Origin: Macrococcus bovicus
GTDB lineage: Bacteria; Bacillota; Bacilli; Staphylococcales; Staphylococcaceae
Reading direction: 5' to 3'
DNA length: 64,000 nt
Assembly (NCBI RefSeq): GCF_004359575.1
Contig: NZ_SCWF01000001.1
Location: 248,001 to 312,000 of the forward strand
Positions 51,393-62,673 of the stretch are shown piece by piece. The position numbers and the translations under genes were made by a program. The notes under the pieces are model-generated. The model was not told where the DNA came from. It did not search any database and was given only the letters and a program-made list of their open reading frames with translations. Every line of letters starts with the position of its first letter. Position 1 is the first letter of the stretch.

Positions 51393-53684
51393 TTAGACGT
51401 AAATCTTCTCATCGTTTTTAGGTTTTTCCGTATAGACAGTCAGTTGTCCGCCGCTCGCTTTAAGCTGACGCTTCTTCAAGATGCCCCATAACGGCACAGC
51501 TATAAAGATTGAGCTGAAGACCCCTGACACTAAACCGATCAAGAGCGCGACCGAGAAGTTAAAGATGCTCGGAGCACCGAGGAAAATCAGGGCGACGACC
51601 ACAATGATAACGGTCAGTACGGTGTTGATCGAACGCGTCATTGTCTGTCTGATAGAGCTGTTGACAATTCTGTCTATCTGTTCCGGTGCGGTGATGACTT
51701 TGATCTTATGCAGATTCTCCCGCACACGGTCAAACGTGACGATGGTGTCATTGATTGAGTAACCGATAATCGTCAGTACAGCTGCGATAAAGGTCATATC
51801 CACTTCCAGTCTGATCAAGCTGAAGACGGCAATAATCAGAAAAGCGTCATGCAGCAGGGCTAGAACAGAAGTCAGACCCATGCGCCACTCGAAACGTAAT
51901 GTCACATAAATGATGATGCCGATCGATGCGATAAGTGTCGCAAGCATCGCATTCTTAGCCAGTTCCTTACCGATGACCGGTGATACTGTATTGACGTTCG
52001 GCTCAAAGCCATACTTATCATCGATCACATTCTTCAGGTCATCAATCTGTGTTTTTGTCAGAGGTTCTTTATACTGGACGACCGCAGTCTTTTTATCGGC
52101 TCCGGACAGTGTAATGGTGCCATCCGCTAGATCAATGGTCTGCAGGTCCTTCTCCAGCGTCTCCACATTGATAGCCTGTTCACTCTTCACATCGACACGA
52201 GATCCTTGCGTGAAGTCAATCCCCAGGTTCAGCTTGAATACTGACAGTGCAATCACGCCCAGTATAATCGAAGCAAGCGAGAGCATCAGTAATGGCTTTG
52301 CGAGTTTCATGAAATCAATGCGGTCCCAGACTGTGTGTAGATCGTGAATATCATAGCCTTCAGACAAGTCATGACGATGTTTCGGACTGATACCGAAGAG
52401 GCTGAAGTGCTTGTTAAAGAAATTGGAGTTGACGACCAGAGCCATCAGCAGCCTTGTAAAGAAGACTGAGGTGATGAAACTCATCAGGATGGCGAGCAGA
52501 AGCATCGTCGCGAAACCTTTGACACTGCTGACCCCAAAGAAGAAAAGAACAAGCGCTGCCAGGACAGTCGTGATGTTGGCATCAAAGATAGTCAGAAATG
52601 ACGACTGTGACCCTTTCTGGTAAGCCTGTTTCAGACTGCGCCCGATCCTCAGCTCATCTTTAATTCGTTCGTACATGATGATATTGGCGTCAACTGCCAT
52701 CCCGACACCCAGCACGAGCGCCGCAATACCCGGCAGAGTCAGAACGCCGTTAATCATGTTAAACGCCAGCATGGTCAAGTAAATATATGCTGATAACGTG
52801 ATGACCGCAATCAGGCCCGGCAGTCTGTAGTAGAAGAGCATGAATAAGAAGATCAGACCGACCCCTACTGCTGAGGCTAATAAGGTCTTGTGTAAAGCAT
52901 CCTGTCCGAACTGAGCGCCTACAGAAGTAGAATACACTTCATCAAGCTTGACAGGTAATGACCCTGAGTTCAGTAAGTCAGCGATCTGCTTGGCACGCAG
53001 CAAGCCGTCCTGACCTGCGAAACCACCTGAGATTTCAACATTTTCAGAATTGATCGGCTGTTCCACTGAAGCAGCGCTGACATATTTCGGCTGCTTACCT
53101 TCCTGCTCGCGTTGCAGTTCTTTCTTATAGCTGTCTTTCCCTTCCTCAAAGTCCATCCAGATGACCATGACATTCGGTGTCATCTTCGAGACTTTTTCAG
53201 TGACTTCCCTGAACTTGCTGGCAGATTTAAGTTTAAGTGAAACGGCGGCTTCATTCGTGTCTTGCTTGAAGCCTTGCTTTGCGCCCCCTTGAACTAAATC
53301 CTTTCCGGACAGGAGAAGCTTATCGTTCGCATCGCGAATCGTTAAGTTCGCACTGGTCGATAGAATTTTACGGGCTTCATTCTGATTCTTGACACCCGCC
53401 AGCTGAACCCGGATACGGTTGCCTTCTTCAATCTGAATTTTCGGCTCCGATACACCGAGCACATTGACACGGGATTCTAATGTTTTACTGGTCGCTTTAA
53501 CAGCCTCTTCATCAATCTTGTCACCTTTATCAAGTGGTTTGACCTGATACAGCACTTCAAACCCACCTTGCAGGTCGAGCCCAAGATTGACGTCTTTCAT
53601 CACTTTCTGCACGGTGCCACCGATTAAGCTGAACAATAGAATAGCAAGCAGCAGAAAAGCAACGATTCTACTTCTCTTTTTCAC
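51393..53684 (-). CDS. secDF: SecDF fusion protein, translocase accessory subunit
   Basis: Single-chain fusion of SecD and SecF, 763 residues, which uses proton flow to pull proteins out of the SecYEG channel. The SecD half has TM1, the large extracellular region (LGLDLQGGFEVLYQV start, LPGIAALVLGVGMAVDANIIMYERIKDEL motif D4 with Asp); the SecF half has LNLGIDFTQGSRVDV and the matching GYSINDTIVTFDRVREN. Twelve membrane helices are expected. The fused form is normal in Bacillales. yajC, tgt and queA lie upstream in the usual order. Confidence 0.96.
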   Translation of the reverse strand: MKKRSRIVAFLLLAILLFSLIGGTVQKVMKDVNLGLDLQGGFEVLYQVKPLDKGDKIDEEAVKATSKTLESRVNVLGVSEPKIQIEEGNRIRVQLAGVKNQNEARKILSTSANLTIRDANDKLLLSGKDLVQGGAKQGFKQDTNEAAVSLKLKSASKFREVTEKVSKMTPNVMVIWMDFEEGKDSYKKELQREQEGKQPKYVSAASVEQPINSENVEISGGFAGQDGLLRAKQIADLLNSGSLPVKLDEVYSTSVGAQFGQDALHKTLLASAVGVGLIFLFMLFYYRLPGLIAVITLSAYIYLTMLAFNMINGVLTLPGIAALVLGVGMAVDANIIMYERIKDELRIGRSLKQAYQKGSQSSFLTIFDANITTVLAALVLFFFGVSSVKGFATMLLLAILMSFITSVFFTRLLMALVVNSNFFNKHFSLFGISPKHRHDLSEGYDIHDLHTVWDRIDFMKLAKPLLMLSLASIILGVIALSVFKLNLGIDFTQGSRVDVKSEQAINVETLEKDLQTIDLADGTITLSGADKKTAVVQYKEPLTKTQIDDLKNVIDDKYGFEPNVNTVSPVIGKELAKNAMLATLIASIGIIIYVTLRFEWRMGLTSVLALLHDAFLIIAVFSLIRLEVDMTFIAAVLTIIGYSINDTIVTFDRVRENLHKIKVITAPEQIDRIVNSSIRQTMTRSINTVLTVIIVVVALIFLGAPSIFNFSVALLIGLVSGVFSSIFIAVPLWGILKKRQLKASGGQLTVYTEKPKNDEKIYV

Positions 53685-53728
53685 AATTTCACCTCTTTAT
53701 ATAAATACTGACATCATCATATCATAGA

Positions 53729-54004
53729 TTAAGAAGGACGTTTATCTTTGATGGCCTGCTTATCAAAAGTCAGCTCCTGGTTCCGTCCGACCAGTAACGT
53801 CACCGTCTGGGTATCAGTTGCTTTAACGGTGCCGTGGATGCCACCGATTGTCACCACCCGGTCTCCTTTCTTGAGACCGTTGATCAGCAGATTCTGTTTT
53901 TCATTTCTTTTCTGCTGCGGTCTGACCATCGCAAAATAACCGATCACAATGATGGCCAGCAGCGGCAGAATATTGACTAAAATCATCTGTAAGTTTTCGT
54001 TCAT
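53729..54004 (-). CDS. yajC: Preprotein translocase subunit YajC
   Basis: Small membrane protein of 91 residues associated with SecDF. One helix (LQMILVNILPLLAIIVIGYFAM by position 5-26) is followed by the conserved RPQQKRNEKQNLLINGLKKGDRVVTIGGIHGTV. It is encoded between tgt and secDF as in most Firmicutes. Confidence 0.95.
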   Translation of the reverse strand: MNENLQMILVNILPLLAIIVIGYFAMVRPQQKRNEKQNLLINGLKKGDRVVTIGGIHGTVKATDTQTVTLLVGRNQELTFDKQAIKDKRPS

Positions 54005-54014
54005 CTTTATTCTC

Positions 54015-56191
<2,177 letters not shown>

Positions 56192-56192
56192 G

Positions 56193-57206
56193 TTATTTCC
56201 TCTTTTCGTTACGATACGGATAATTAAAATGTTCATAAGCGAACGGCGTGGCCGCACGGCCGCGTGTTGTCCGTTCCAGAAAACCTTTTTGAATCAGGAA
56301 AGGTTCGTAGACATCTTCTAACGTCACACGTTCTTCGCCTATACTGACAGCAATCGTATCAAGGCCTACCGGTCCGCCGTTATAGCGTTCAATGATTGCC
56401 GTCATAATTTTGTGGTCGATGTGATCGAGACCATGCTGATCGACCTGCAGCATATCCAGTGACTGTCTCGTCGTCTCAATATGAATCATATCCGAACCCT
56501 GCACCTGCGCAAAGTCCCGCACACGTCTAAGCAGACGATTCGCAATACGCGGCGTACCCCGGCTACGGCTGGCAATCTCTCCAGCTGATTCATCATCAAT
56601 CTCTGTAGCAAAAACAGCGGCCGTACGCGTGATGATCTCCTTCAGGCTCTCTTCGTCATAGTAATCCAGCCTTAAATGCACGCCGAATCGGTCTCTCAAA
56701 GGTGCAGACAGACTACCTGCACGCGTCGTGGCGCCCACCAAAGTGAAAGGCGGCAGATCAATACGGATACTGCGCGCTTCCTCCCCTTTACCGACCACGA
56801 TATCCAGACAGAAATCTTCCATCGCCGGATAAAGAATTTCCTCAACGACACGTGACAGTCTGTGAATCTCATCGATAAACAGGACATCGCCTGCATTCAG
56901 CGACGAAAGAATAGCGGCCAGGTCGCCGGGGCGTTCAATTGAAGGACCGGACGTCGTGCGGATATTGACCTCCATCTCATTCGCGATAATATTGGCGAGC
57001 GTCGTCTTACCGAGACCTGGAGGGCCGTATAGCAGGACATGATCCAATGCTTCCTCGCGGAGTTTCGCCGCCTGAATAAAAATCTCCAGATTATTCTTCA
57101 GCTTAGGCTGACCGATATATTGATGAAGGTAATGCGGTCGCAGACTCAGTTCGGTCTCCGCTTCAACATCATTCATCAGGTGGTCATCCATCATACGTTC
57201 ATCCAT
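56193..57206 (-). CDS. ruvB: Holliday junction branch-migration helicase RuvB
   Basis: AAA+ motor that drives branch migration with RuvA. The 337-residue protein has [22 protein letters not shown], Walker [16 protein letters not shown] near 60-74, Walker [12 protein letters not shown], sensor [20 protein letters not shown] and the winged-helix end. The length is normal. It is encoded 12 bases after ruvA. Confidence 0.98.
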   Translation of the reverse strand: MDERMMDDHLMNDVEAETELSLRPHYLHQYIGQPKLKNNLEIFIQAAKLREEALDHVLLYGPPGLGKTTLANIIANEMEVNIRTTSGPSIERPGDLAAILSSLNAGDVLFIDEIHRLSRVVEEILYPAMEDFCLDIVVGKGEEARSIRIDLPPFTLVGATTRAGSLSAPLRDRFGVHLRLDYYDEESLKEIITRTAAVFATEIDDESAGEIASRSRGTPRIANRLLRRVRDFAQVQGSDMIHIETTRQSLDMLQVDQHGLDHIDHKIMTAIIERYNGGPVGLDTIAVSIGEERVTLEDVYEPFLIQKGFLERTTRGRAATPFAYEHFNYPYRNEKRK

Positions 57207-57218
57207 ATAGCCACTTCC

Positions 57219-57803
57219 TTAAGAAACTAAAATCTGTAGTCCTCTTTTAATATTGTCGTCTACTTGCTCTATTTTTTCAGCTTTCAGTATTTTCTCAACC
57301 TTCGTCAGTTCCCGTTTGGAATAGCCCAGTGCTTCAAGTGCGAGTAAGGCTTCTGAAACTGCACCGGTGTCAGAGAATTCCTCGAAAAGTGCTGATTCAT
57401 CTGTAATGATGAGTTTGCCCTTTAAGTCGAGAATAATCTGACGTGCGGTTTTTTTGCCGATGCCCGGAAACTTGATGAGGTAAGCTTCATTTTCTTCTTC
57501 AATAGCCCGTCTGATTTCATCAGGTGTGCTCGTCGCAAGGATGGCCAGAGCCGATTTCGGACCGATGCCCGTCACTTTGTTGAGTGACAGAAAGAGACTT
57601 TTCTCCTCTGCACTGATGAAACCATATAACGTATGCGCATCTTCACGGACAATCAGCTGCGTATAAAGCCGGGTCTCTTTATGCAGGTATTTCTGCAGAC
57701 GATAAGGATTCGGTGTATGACACTCATAGCCGACGCCCCCGATGTCCATGACGACATGTGTGGGTGTGATCTGTGTCAGTTGACCTTGTAAATAAGCGTA
57801 CAT
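57219..57803 (-). CDS. ruvA: Holliday junction DNA helicase subunit RuvA
   Basis: Tetrameric junction-binding subunit, 194 residues. N-terminal OB fold ([32 protein letters not shown] by position), two helix-hairpin-helix motifs ([16 protein letters not shown] and [22 protein letters not shown]), and the C-terminal RuvB-binding domain ([21 protein letters not shown]). Confidence 0.97.
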   Translation of the reverse strand: MYAYLQGQLTQITPTHVVMDIGGVGYECHTPNPYRLQKYLHKETRLYTQLIVREDAHTLYGFISAEEKSLFLSLNKVTGIGPKSALAILATSTPDEIRRAIEEENEAYLIKFPGIGKKTARQIILDLKGKLIITDESALFEEFSDTGAVSEALLALEALGYSKRELTKVEKILKAEKIEQVDDNIKRGLQILVS

Positions 57804-57811
57804 AGTGCCTC

Positions 57812-58258
57812 CTACATATTCATACCGAGCAGCTGCACCTGATTGACACCGTCAATCTGTTTCAGCTTCTCAAGCAGTTCATTGATTGTGAGTTGCATCT
57901 CTCTCGCATTCAGCGAAATCGTGATCGTTGCCTTCTCCATGATCGGCAGACTCTGGTGGATTGTCAATACAGAGCCTTTTTCTGCCGCAATACATTCAAG
58001 TATACGGTAGAGCAGTCCTACATTGTCATCGACGTGGACGAGAAGCGTTATATTGCGTTCTCTCGTCTGATCTTCGACGGGAAAAATCGTATCCTTGAAC
58101 TTATAATAGGCACTGCGTGAGAGATCATAGCGTTTAACAGCCTCAAATATCGATATCTGCGGCTCACGTTCCAGCAGTTTTTTTACTTTGAGTGTTTTTT
58201 TGACTGATTCCGGCAGGACATCTTCCCTGATCAAATAATACTTCTGTCCATCGCTCAT
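57812..58258 (-). CDS. ACT-domain protein (PheB family)
   Basis: Protein of 148 residues with an N-terminal HTH-like part ([25 protein letters not shown] by position) and a C-terminal ACT domain ([38 protein letters not shown] by position, then [12 protein letters not shown]). Members are called PheB in Bacillus, where the gene lies between obg and pheA. ACT domains sense amino acids; the ligand here is not known. The gene stands between obg and ruvA. Confidence 0.92.
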   Translation of the reverse strand: MSDGQKYYLIREDVLPESVKKTLKVKKLLEREPQISIFEAVKRYDLSRSAYYKFKDTIFPVEDQTRERNITLLVHVDDNVGLLYRILECIAAEKGSVLTIHQSLPIMEKATITISLNAREMQLTINELLEKLKQIDGVNQVQLLGMNM

Positions 58259-58266
58259 TTCATCAC

Positions 58267-59556
58267 CTACTCAACGAATTCGAATTCGCCCCCGAGAATG
58301 CGGACGATATCTCCATTTTTAGCGCCGCGTTCACGAAGCGCATCATCGATTCCCATCGAACGCATCTGACGCGCGAAACGTCTGACTGCCGCATCACGGT
58401 TGAAGTCCGTCATCTTGAAGATTCGCTCGATAGAATTACCGCTGACTACATAGGCGCCGTCATCGTCACGCGTAATCTCGAAATGATCCACTGACTTCTC
58501 GTGTTTATAGAGGACACGGTGAATACCTGTATCTTCTTCATCTGCATCAAAGTCCATATCTGCTGTCTCGTCTAACAGATCGGCCACCCGGTAGAGCAGC
58601 TGATCGATATTCTGATAGGTTGCGGCACTCAGTTCAATGATCTCAAGCTCTTCACCGACTTCTTCCTTGAAGAGAGCCAGGTTGTCCTCTGCCCCGAGCA
58701 TATCCATTTTGTTCGCCACAACGATCTGTGGTCGCTTAGCCAGTTTTTCATTATAGTTCTTCAGCTCACGGTTAATGGTCAGATAGTCTTCGTATGGGTC
58801 ACGACCGTCAGTGCGTCCCATATCAATCATATGAATGATGACGCGTGTCCGTTCAACGTGACGCAGGAACTGGTGACCGAGGCCTACGCCTTCAGACGCG
58901 CCTTCAATCAGCCCGGGTAAATCCGCCATCACAAAGCTACGGTTATCTTTAGTCTGCACGACTCCGAGGTTCGGTTTGATTGTGGTGAAATGATAGGCAC
59001 CGATCTTCGGTTTCGCTTTAGAGACGATTGATAATAAAGTGGATTTCCCGACGCTCGGGAACCCGACCAGTCCCACATCTGCCATCAATTTCAGTTCAAG
59101 GATGACTTCAAGTTCTTCACCCGGCTCACCGTTCTCACTGAATTCAGGCGCCGGATTGGCGGCTGTCGCAAAACGCGAGTTGCCACGTCCACCACGTCCA
59201 CCTTTAGCGACGACAGCGCGCTGCTCATGCATGACGAGGTCAGCGATCACTTCACCGTTTTCTGCATTCTTGATGATCGTGCCTGGGGGTACTTTCAGGA
59301 TTAAGTCTTTCGCCCCGCGGCCGTGCATATTGCTGGACTGACCGTTCTCCCCTTTCTCAGCTTTAAACATACGCTGAAAACGGAAGTCAAGCAGCGTTCT
59401 TAAACCCTCATCCACTTCAAATACCACTGACGCCCCTTTGCCGCCATCTCCTCCAGCCGGGCCCCCTAAAGGTACATATTTCTCACGACGATAAGCGACG
59501 ATACCATTTCCGCCGTCCCCCGCTTTTAAATTAATTTTGACCTGATCGACAAACAT
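58267..59556 (-). CDS. obg: GTPase ObgE/CgtA
   Basis: Essential GTPase in late 50S assembly and stress control, 429 residues. Gly-rich Obg fold ([20 protein letters not shown] and [19 protein letters not shown]), G domain with P-loop [12 protein letters not shown] near 164-175, DLPGLIEGA and NKMD, and the C-terminal OCT domain ([30 protein letters not shown] by position). The length is normal. Confidence 0.98.
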   Translation of the reverse strand: MFVDQVKINLKAGDGGNGIVAYRREKYVPLGGPAGGDGGKGASVVFEVDEGLRTLLDFRFQRMFKAEKGENGQSSNMHGRGAKDLILKVPPGTIIKNAENGEVIADLVMHEQRAVVAKGGRGGRGNSRFATAANPAPEFSENGEPGEELEVILELKLMADVGLVGFPSVGKSTLLSIVSKAKPKIGAYHFTTIKPNLGVVQTKDNRSFVMADLPGLIEGASEGVGLGHQFLRHVERTRVIIHMIDMGRTDGRDPYEDYLTINRELKNYNEKLAKRPQIVVANKMDMLGAEDNLALFKEEVGEELEIIELSAATYQNIDQLLYRVADLLDETADMDFDADEEDTGIHRVLYKHEKSVDHFEITRDDDGAYVVSGNSIERIFKMTDFNRDAAVRRFARQMRSMGIDDALRERGAKNGDIVRILGGEFEFVE

Positions 59557-59569
59557 TTAAACACCTCTT

Positions 59570-59974
59570 TTATTTCTCTATATAATAGTCAGTCGCAGCA
59601 TCGTCAACACTGAATGTCAAATGATACCGCTCTGCTTCTTCTTGAATCGTAATGATGATCTGCTGGCCCTCTGCCTGTTCTATCCAGGCTGTAAACTGGG
59701 CGGACAGCCATGCATCCTGCGAACCGTTACCTGTCGTTTCAACCTGAAAATCAAATCTGAAGTCTGTTGTCAGTTTATGATGAACCACTGTGTTGACGAA
59801 CTGCGGCCAGCTGAGCTGGATGAAAAGCTGTTCACGCTGTAACTGCTCGCTCCAGTCCTGAACGACTGACTGTACTTTGCTGTAATCTTCCAGTTCACAG
59901 TAAATGCTGAGCAGCTGCAGCTGGTTGCTGAGATCATGCTTCGCCCTTAAATAAAGATCGAGTTCTTTCATCAA
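59570..59974 (-). CDS. Spo0B-like sensor-kinase-type protein
   Basis: Protein of 134 residues encoded between rpmA and obg, where Bacillus has spo0B. The first half is a helical hairpin with AKHDLSNQLQLLSIYCELEDY; the H-D-x-x-N-x-L-Q pattern matches the Spo0B phosphotransfer helix, with His at residue 13. The second half is a reduced GHKL-like domain (QQIIITIQEEAERYHLTFSV). Since Staphylococcaceae do not sporulate and no Spo0F/Spo0A is seen here, its present role is unknown. The position and His make the homology credible. Confidence 0.75.
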   Translation of the reverse strand: MMKELDLYLRAKHDLSNQLQLLSIYCELEDYSKVQSVVQDWSEQLQREQLFIQLSWPQFVNTVVHHKLTTDFRFDFQVETTGNGSQDAWLSAQFTAWIEQAEGQQIIITIQEEAERYHLTFSVDDAATDYYIEK

Positions 59975-60026
59975 ACCACCTCATCCCATTATAACACGTC
60001 TGTCTATATGGGACGAACAGTAACAT

Positions 60027-60062
60027 CAAAAAAGAAAAGCACTAGAACAGTGTCTAGTGCTT
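60027..60062 (-). terminator. Terminator after rpmA
   Basis: On the minus strand AAGCACTAGA and its complement TCTAGTGCTT pair around a short loop, followed by TTCTTTTTTG. It ends the rplU-prp-rpmA transcript. Confidence 0.85.
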
Positions 60063-60071
60063 GAATCTTTA

Positions 60072-60359
<288 letters not shown>

Positions 60360-60366
60360 TTACACC

Positions 60367-60687
60367 TCACTTATAATTTAGTTGGATGAACTGACCATAT
60401 TCAGCTTCAATCGTCTCGAGTGAGACAATCATCGCCTGCAGGATCAGTTGCGCTTCATTGTTATTCAAATCTACCACACGCGCCTTGAAAAAGCCACCGT
60501 CGTGTGCGTAATCAATATCGGGTCTTTCATCTGTCAGTCCAAGCACTGCATTCATACTGCCAAAAACGACAGCTGAAGCACCTGCACACACCAAATCCTG
60601 TCCATGTGGAGCTGAGTCTGCATGACCTGTCATTTCAAAGTCAGTGACTCTGCCATCATCATTTACAGCAATCGTGACATGAATCAT
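60367..60687 (-). CDS. prp: Ribosomal-processing cysteine protease Prp (YsxB)
   Basis: Cleaves the N-terminal extension of L27. The 106-residue protein has the catalytic pair His22 (EMTGHADSAPHG) and Cys34 (DLVCAGASAVVFG) at the positions described for the S. aureus enzyme. It is encoded between rplU, with which it overlaps by one base, and rpmA, whose product is its substrate. Confidence 0.96.
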   Translation of the reverse strand: MIHVTIAVNDDGRVTDFEMTGHADSAPHGQDLVCAGASAVVFGSMNAVLGLTDERPDIDYAHDGGFFKARVVDLNNNEAQLILQAMIVSLETIEAEYGQFIQLNYK

Positions 60688-60995
60688 TAAGCGTTGATCG
60701 CTTCGATTGTTAATTTAGTGTAAGGCTGACGATGACCTTGTTTACGTTTGTAGTTCTTTTTAGGTTTGTATTTGAATACAGTTACTTTTTTACCACGGCC
60801 GTGTTTTTCAACTTTCGCAGTGACAGTAGCGCCTTCAACTACAGGTGAACCCACTTTAACAGATTCTCCGCCAACCATCAGAACTTTATCAAAAGTAAAT
60901 GTAGCGCCTTCTTCTGCGTTTAATTTTTCAACCCAGATTTCTTGACCTTGTTCTACTTTTAATTGTTTTCCACCAGTTTCGATAATAGCAAACAT
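60687..60995 (-). CDS. rplU: 50S ribosomal protein L21
   Basis: Ribosomal protein of 102 residues: [20 protein letters not shown], then [48 protein letters not shown] by position. The length is standard. An L21 leader RNA precedes it. Confidence 0.98.
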   Translation of the reverse strand: MFAIIETGGKQLKVEQGQEIWVEKLNAEEGATFTFDKVLMVGGESVKVGSPVVEGATVTAKVEKHGRGKKVTVFKYKPKKNYKRKQGHRQPYTKLTIEAINA

Positions 60996-61009
60996 ACTTG
61001 CACCTCCTA

Positions 61010-61115
61010 ATATATTTTAAGTCACGCCGTATACAGGTGGCCGGAGCACTTCAACCTCTATCCGAGCGGTTGTATGTAGCTATAAACTACTCAACTTGAT
61101 TATAGTAACACCTTA
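61010..61115 (-). promoter_or_regulatory. Ribosomal L21 leader RNA
   Basis: About 100 bases upstream of rplU with the hairpins typical of the L21 leader, including complementary segments around AACCGCTCGGATAGAGGTTG on the minus strand and GGCGTGAC near the gene. It is thought to be a feedback site for L21. Identified by position and general structure. Confidence 0.7.
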
Positions 61116-61132
61116 CACATTTGAAGTCAATA

Positions 61133-61627
61133 CTAATCATCACTGCGATTCAATATTTTCAGCACAGTCGGGAACAGCACATAGATCAGGACGAAATTAA
61201 TGACTGCAGAAGGGAGGCCATGATGAAAAACAAAATAAATCAGTCCATGTGAAGTGGAATAAAGAATGCGGTAGACTGCATAGAAGATGACTTCAAAAAA
61301 AAGGACAAACCCTATCAGCAGACTGATCATGACCGCTGTGTCTTTATAGAAAACATTAAACAGACGACTCATCAGCATGACGCATGCCATGTAACCGAAT
61401 GTGTAAATGCCGTAGATGGTCGATAAATAGATATCAGAGATGACCCCGAAGACCACTGCCATCGTCATAGCGACTGATGAATGCCTATAGACGGATAGAA
61501 TCAGCAGATAAATAAACAGCAGATGACTGGTGAAAAAAAACGAACCGACAGGCATGAGACTATTGATCAATGTATCCAGATAGAACAGTACGACTGCAAT
61601 ACCTGCAATAATAAGATATTGCATCAC
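61133..61627 (-). CDS. mreD: Rod-shape-determining protein MreD
   Basis: Membrane protein of 164 residues with about five hydrophobic helices (LIIAGIAVVLFYLDTLINSL, SHLLFIYLLILSVY, VAMTMAVVFGVISDIYLSTIYGIYTFGYMACVMLM by position, ISLLIGFVLFFEVIFYAVYRI, and FVLIYVLFPTVLKIL). Works with MreC in cell-wall elongation machinery. No mreB is seen, as in other cocci of the family. It overlaps mreC by 4 bases. Confidence 0.92.
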   Translation of the reverse strand: MMQYLIIAGIAVVLFYLDTLINSLMPVGSFFFTSHLLFIYLLILSVYRHSSVAMTMAVVFGVISDIYLSTIYGIYTFGYMACVMLMSRLFNVFYKDTAVMISLLIGFVLFFEVIFYAVYRILYSTSHGLIYFVFHHGLPSAVINFVLIYVLFPTVLKILNRSDD

Positions 61628-62478
61628 TTGCCACCTGCCGCCGGACTTTTCATCGCTATATAGACATGAGTCAGGTCTTTCAGACTGGCAGCCGTCTCAA
61701 CATAGGCGATCTGACTCAGACCAAATTCATCATTCTCAATTTTTTTCACTTTACCGATGACAATCCCTTTCGGAAACTGGCCGCCGAGTCCGCTCGTCAC
61801 CACATTTGTACCGACCTTCAGCTTGATATTGTTCTCAATATCATCAATGACGAGCAGATCCTTGCTGTCATCATACTGATCGATCATGCCGAAGACTTCA
61901 CTGCCGCTATTCTGCAGCGTCACACTGATTTTGCTCGCTTTCGCGCTGGAAGAAATCAGTTCGACCTGACTGGAATATGCATTCGCTTTTTTTATTCGGC
62001 CGATCAGGCCTTCATTCGTAATGACCGCCATGTTCTCCTTGACCCCGGACGTCTGTCCTTTATTGATCACGAACGTATTCATCCAGCCATCAATATTGCG
62101 AGCGATAATAGTAGCCATCTGCGGATCATAGCTCGCAATACTTTCTGTTTTCATCAAACTTCTCAGCTCCGCGTTCTCTTTCTCAAGACGGTAGTTATCC
62201 GCTTCAAGCTGATTAAATCCTCGTATCTTCGCCCGCAGCGTCTTATTCTCTTCTACGGCATCCCACATATGCACCATATTACTGAGATTCTGGCCGATGA
62301 AGAGCATCGGATAGCTGACAATGCGCTGTCCGACTGCTGCAGAATCCCCTGCTATCTGTTCTGGCACTGTTGTTTCGTGCTCTCTGAGCGACAAGCCGAC
62401 CAGCATAATAAAAACAATGATACCGAATAAAATAAAGACAAGCCTGTTGCGTTTATAAAAATCGGGCAACCTGAACAC
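61624..62478 (-). CDS. mreC: Rod-shape-determining protein MreC
   Basis: Bitopic membrane protein of 284 residues: one helix at about 13-30 (LVFILFGIIVFIMLVGLSL), a coiled coil (LEADNYRLEKENAELRSLM) and two beta domains (MATIIARNIDGWMNTFVINKGQTSGVKENMAVITNEGLIG by position, then GTNVVTSGLGGQFPKGIVIGKV). It scaffolds wall-synthesis enzymes. The staphylococcal order rplU-mreD-mreC is kept. Confidence 0.95.
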   Translation of the reverse strand: MFRLPDFYKRNRLVFILFGIIVFIMLVGLSLREHETTVPEQIAGDSAAVGQRIVSYPMLFIGQNLSNMVHMWDAVEENKTLRAKIRGFNQLEADNYRLEKENAELRSLMKTESIASYDPQMATIIARNIDGWMNTFVINKGQTSGVKENMAVITNEGLIGRIKKANAYSSQVELISSSAKASKISVTLQNSGSEVFGMIDQYDDSKDLLVIDDIENNIKLKVGTNVVTSGLGGQFPKGIVIGKVKKIENDEFGLSQIAYVETAASLKDLTHVYIAMKSPAAGGK

Positions 62479-62625
62479 CTCACCACTTTAAATAATAGTT
62501 AAAGAATATCATATTTTGATTTTAACCGAAGCTATTTTTAACAATTTCAACGGTTGAAAGTTTGCAGTGTCTTATTCGTCAGCCCCTGCTGCGCTGCGGA
62601 TTCACCTTGCGACAGAAGGCGGCAT
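62479..62625. other. Intergenic region between the ABC transporter and mreC
   Basis: About 150 bases. It must include the mreC promoter; a -10-like ATATTC/TATTAT on the minus strand is visible near 62490-62510. A GC-richer stretch at 62570-62625 shows no gene or clear structure. Confidence 0.35.
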
Positions 62626-62658
62626 CAAAAAAAAGTAATTGCCCTTCGGCAATTACTT
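62626..62658 (-). terminator. Terminator after the ABC transporter gene
   Basis: On the minus strand AGTAATTGC-CGAAGG-GCAATTACT is followed by eight T. Confidence 0.88.
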
Positions 62659-62673
62659 CTAATATAACATGAT

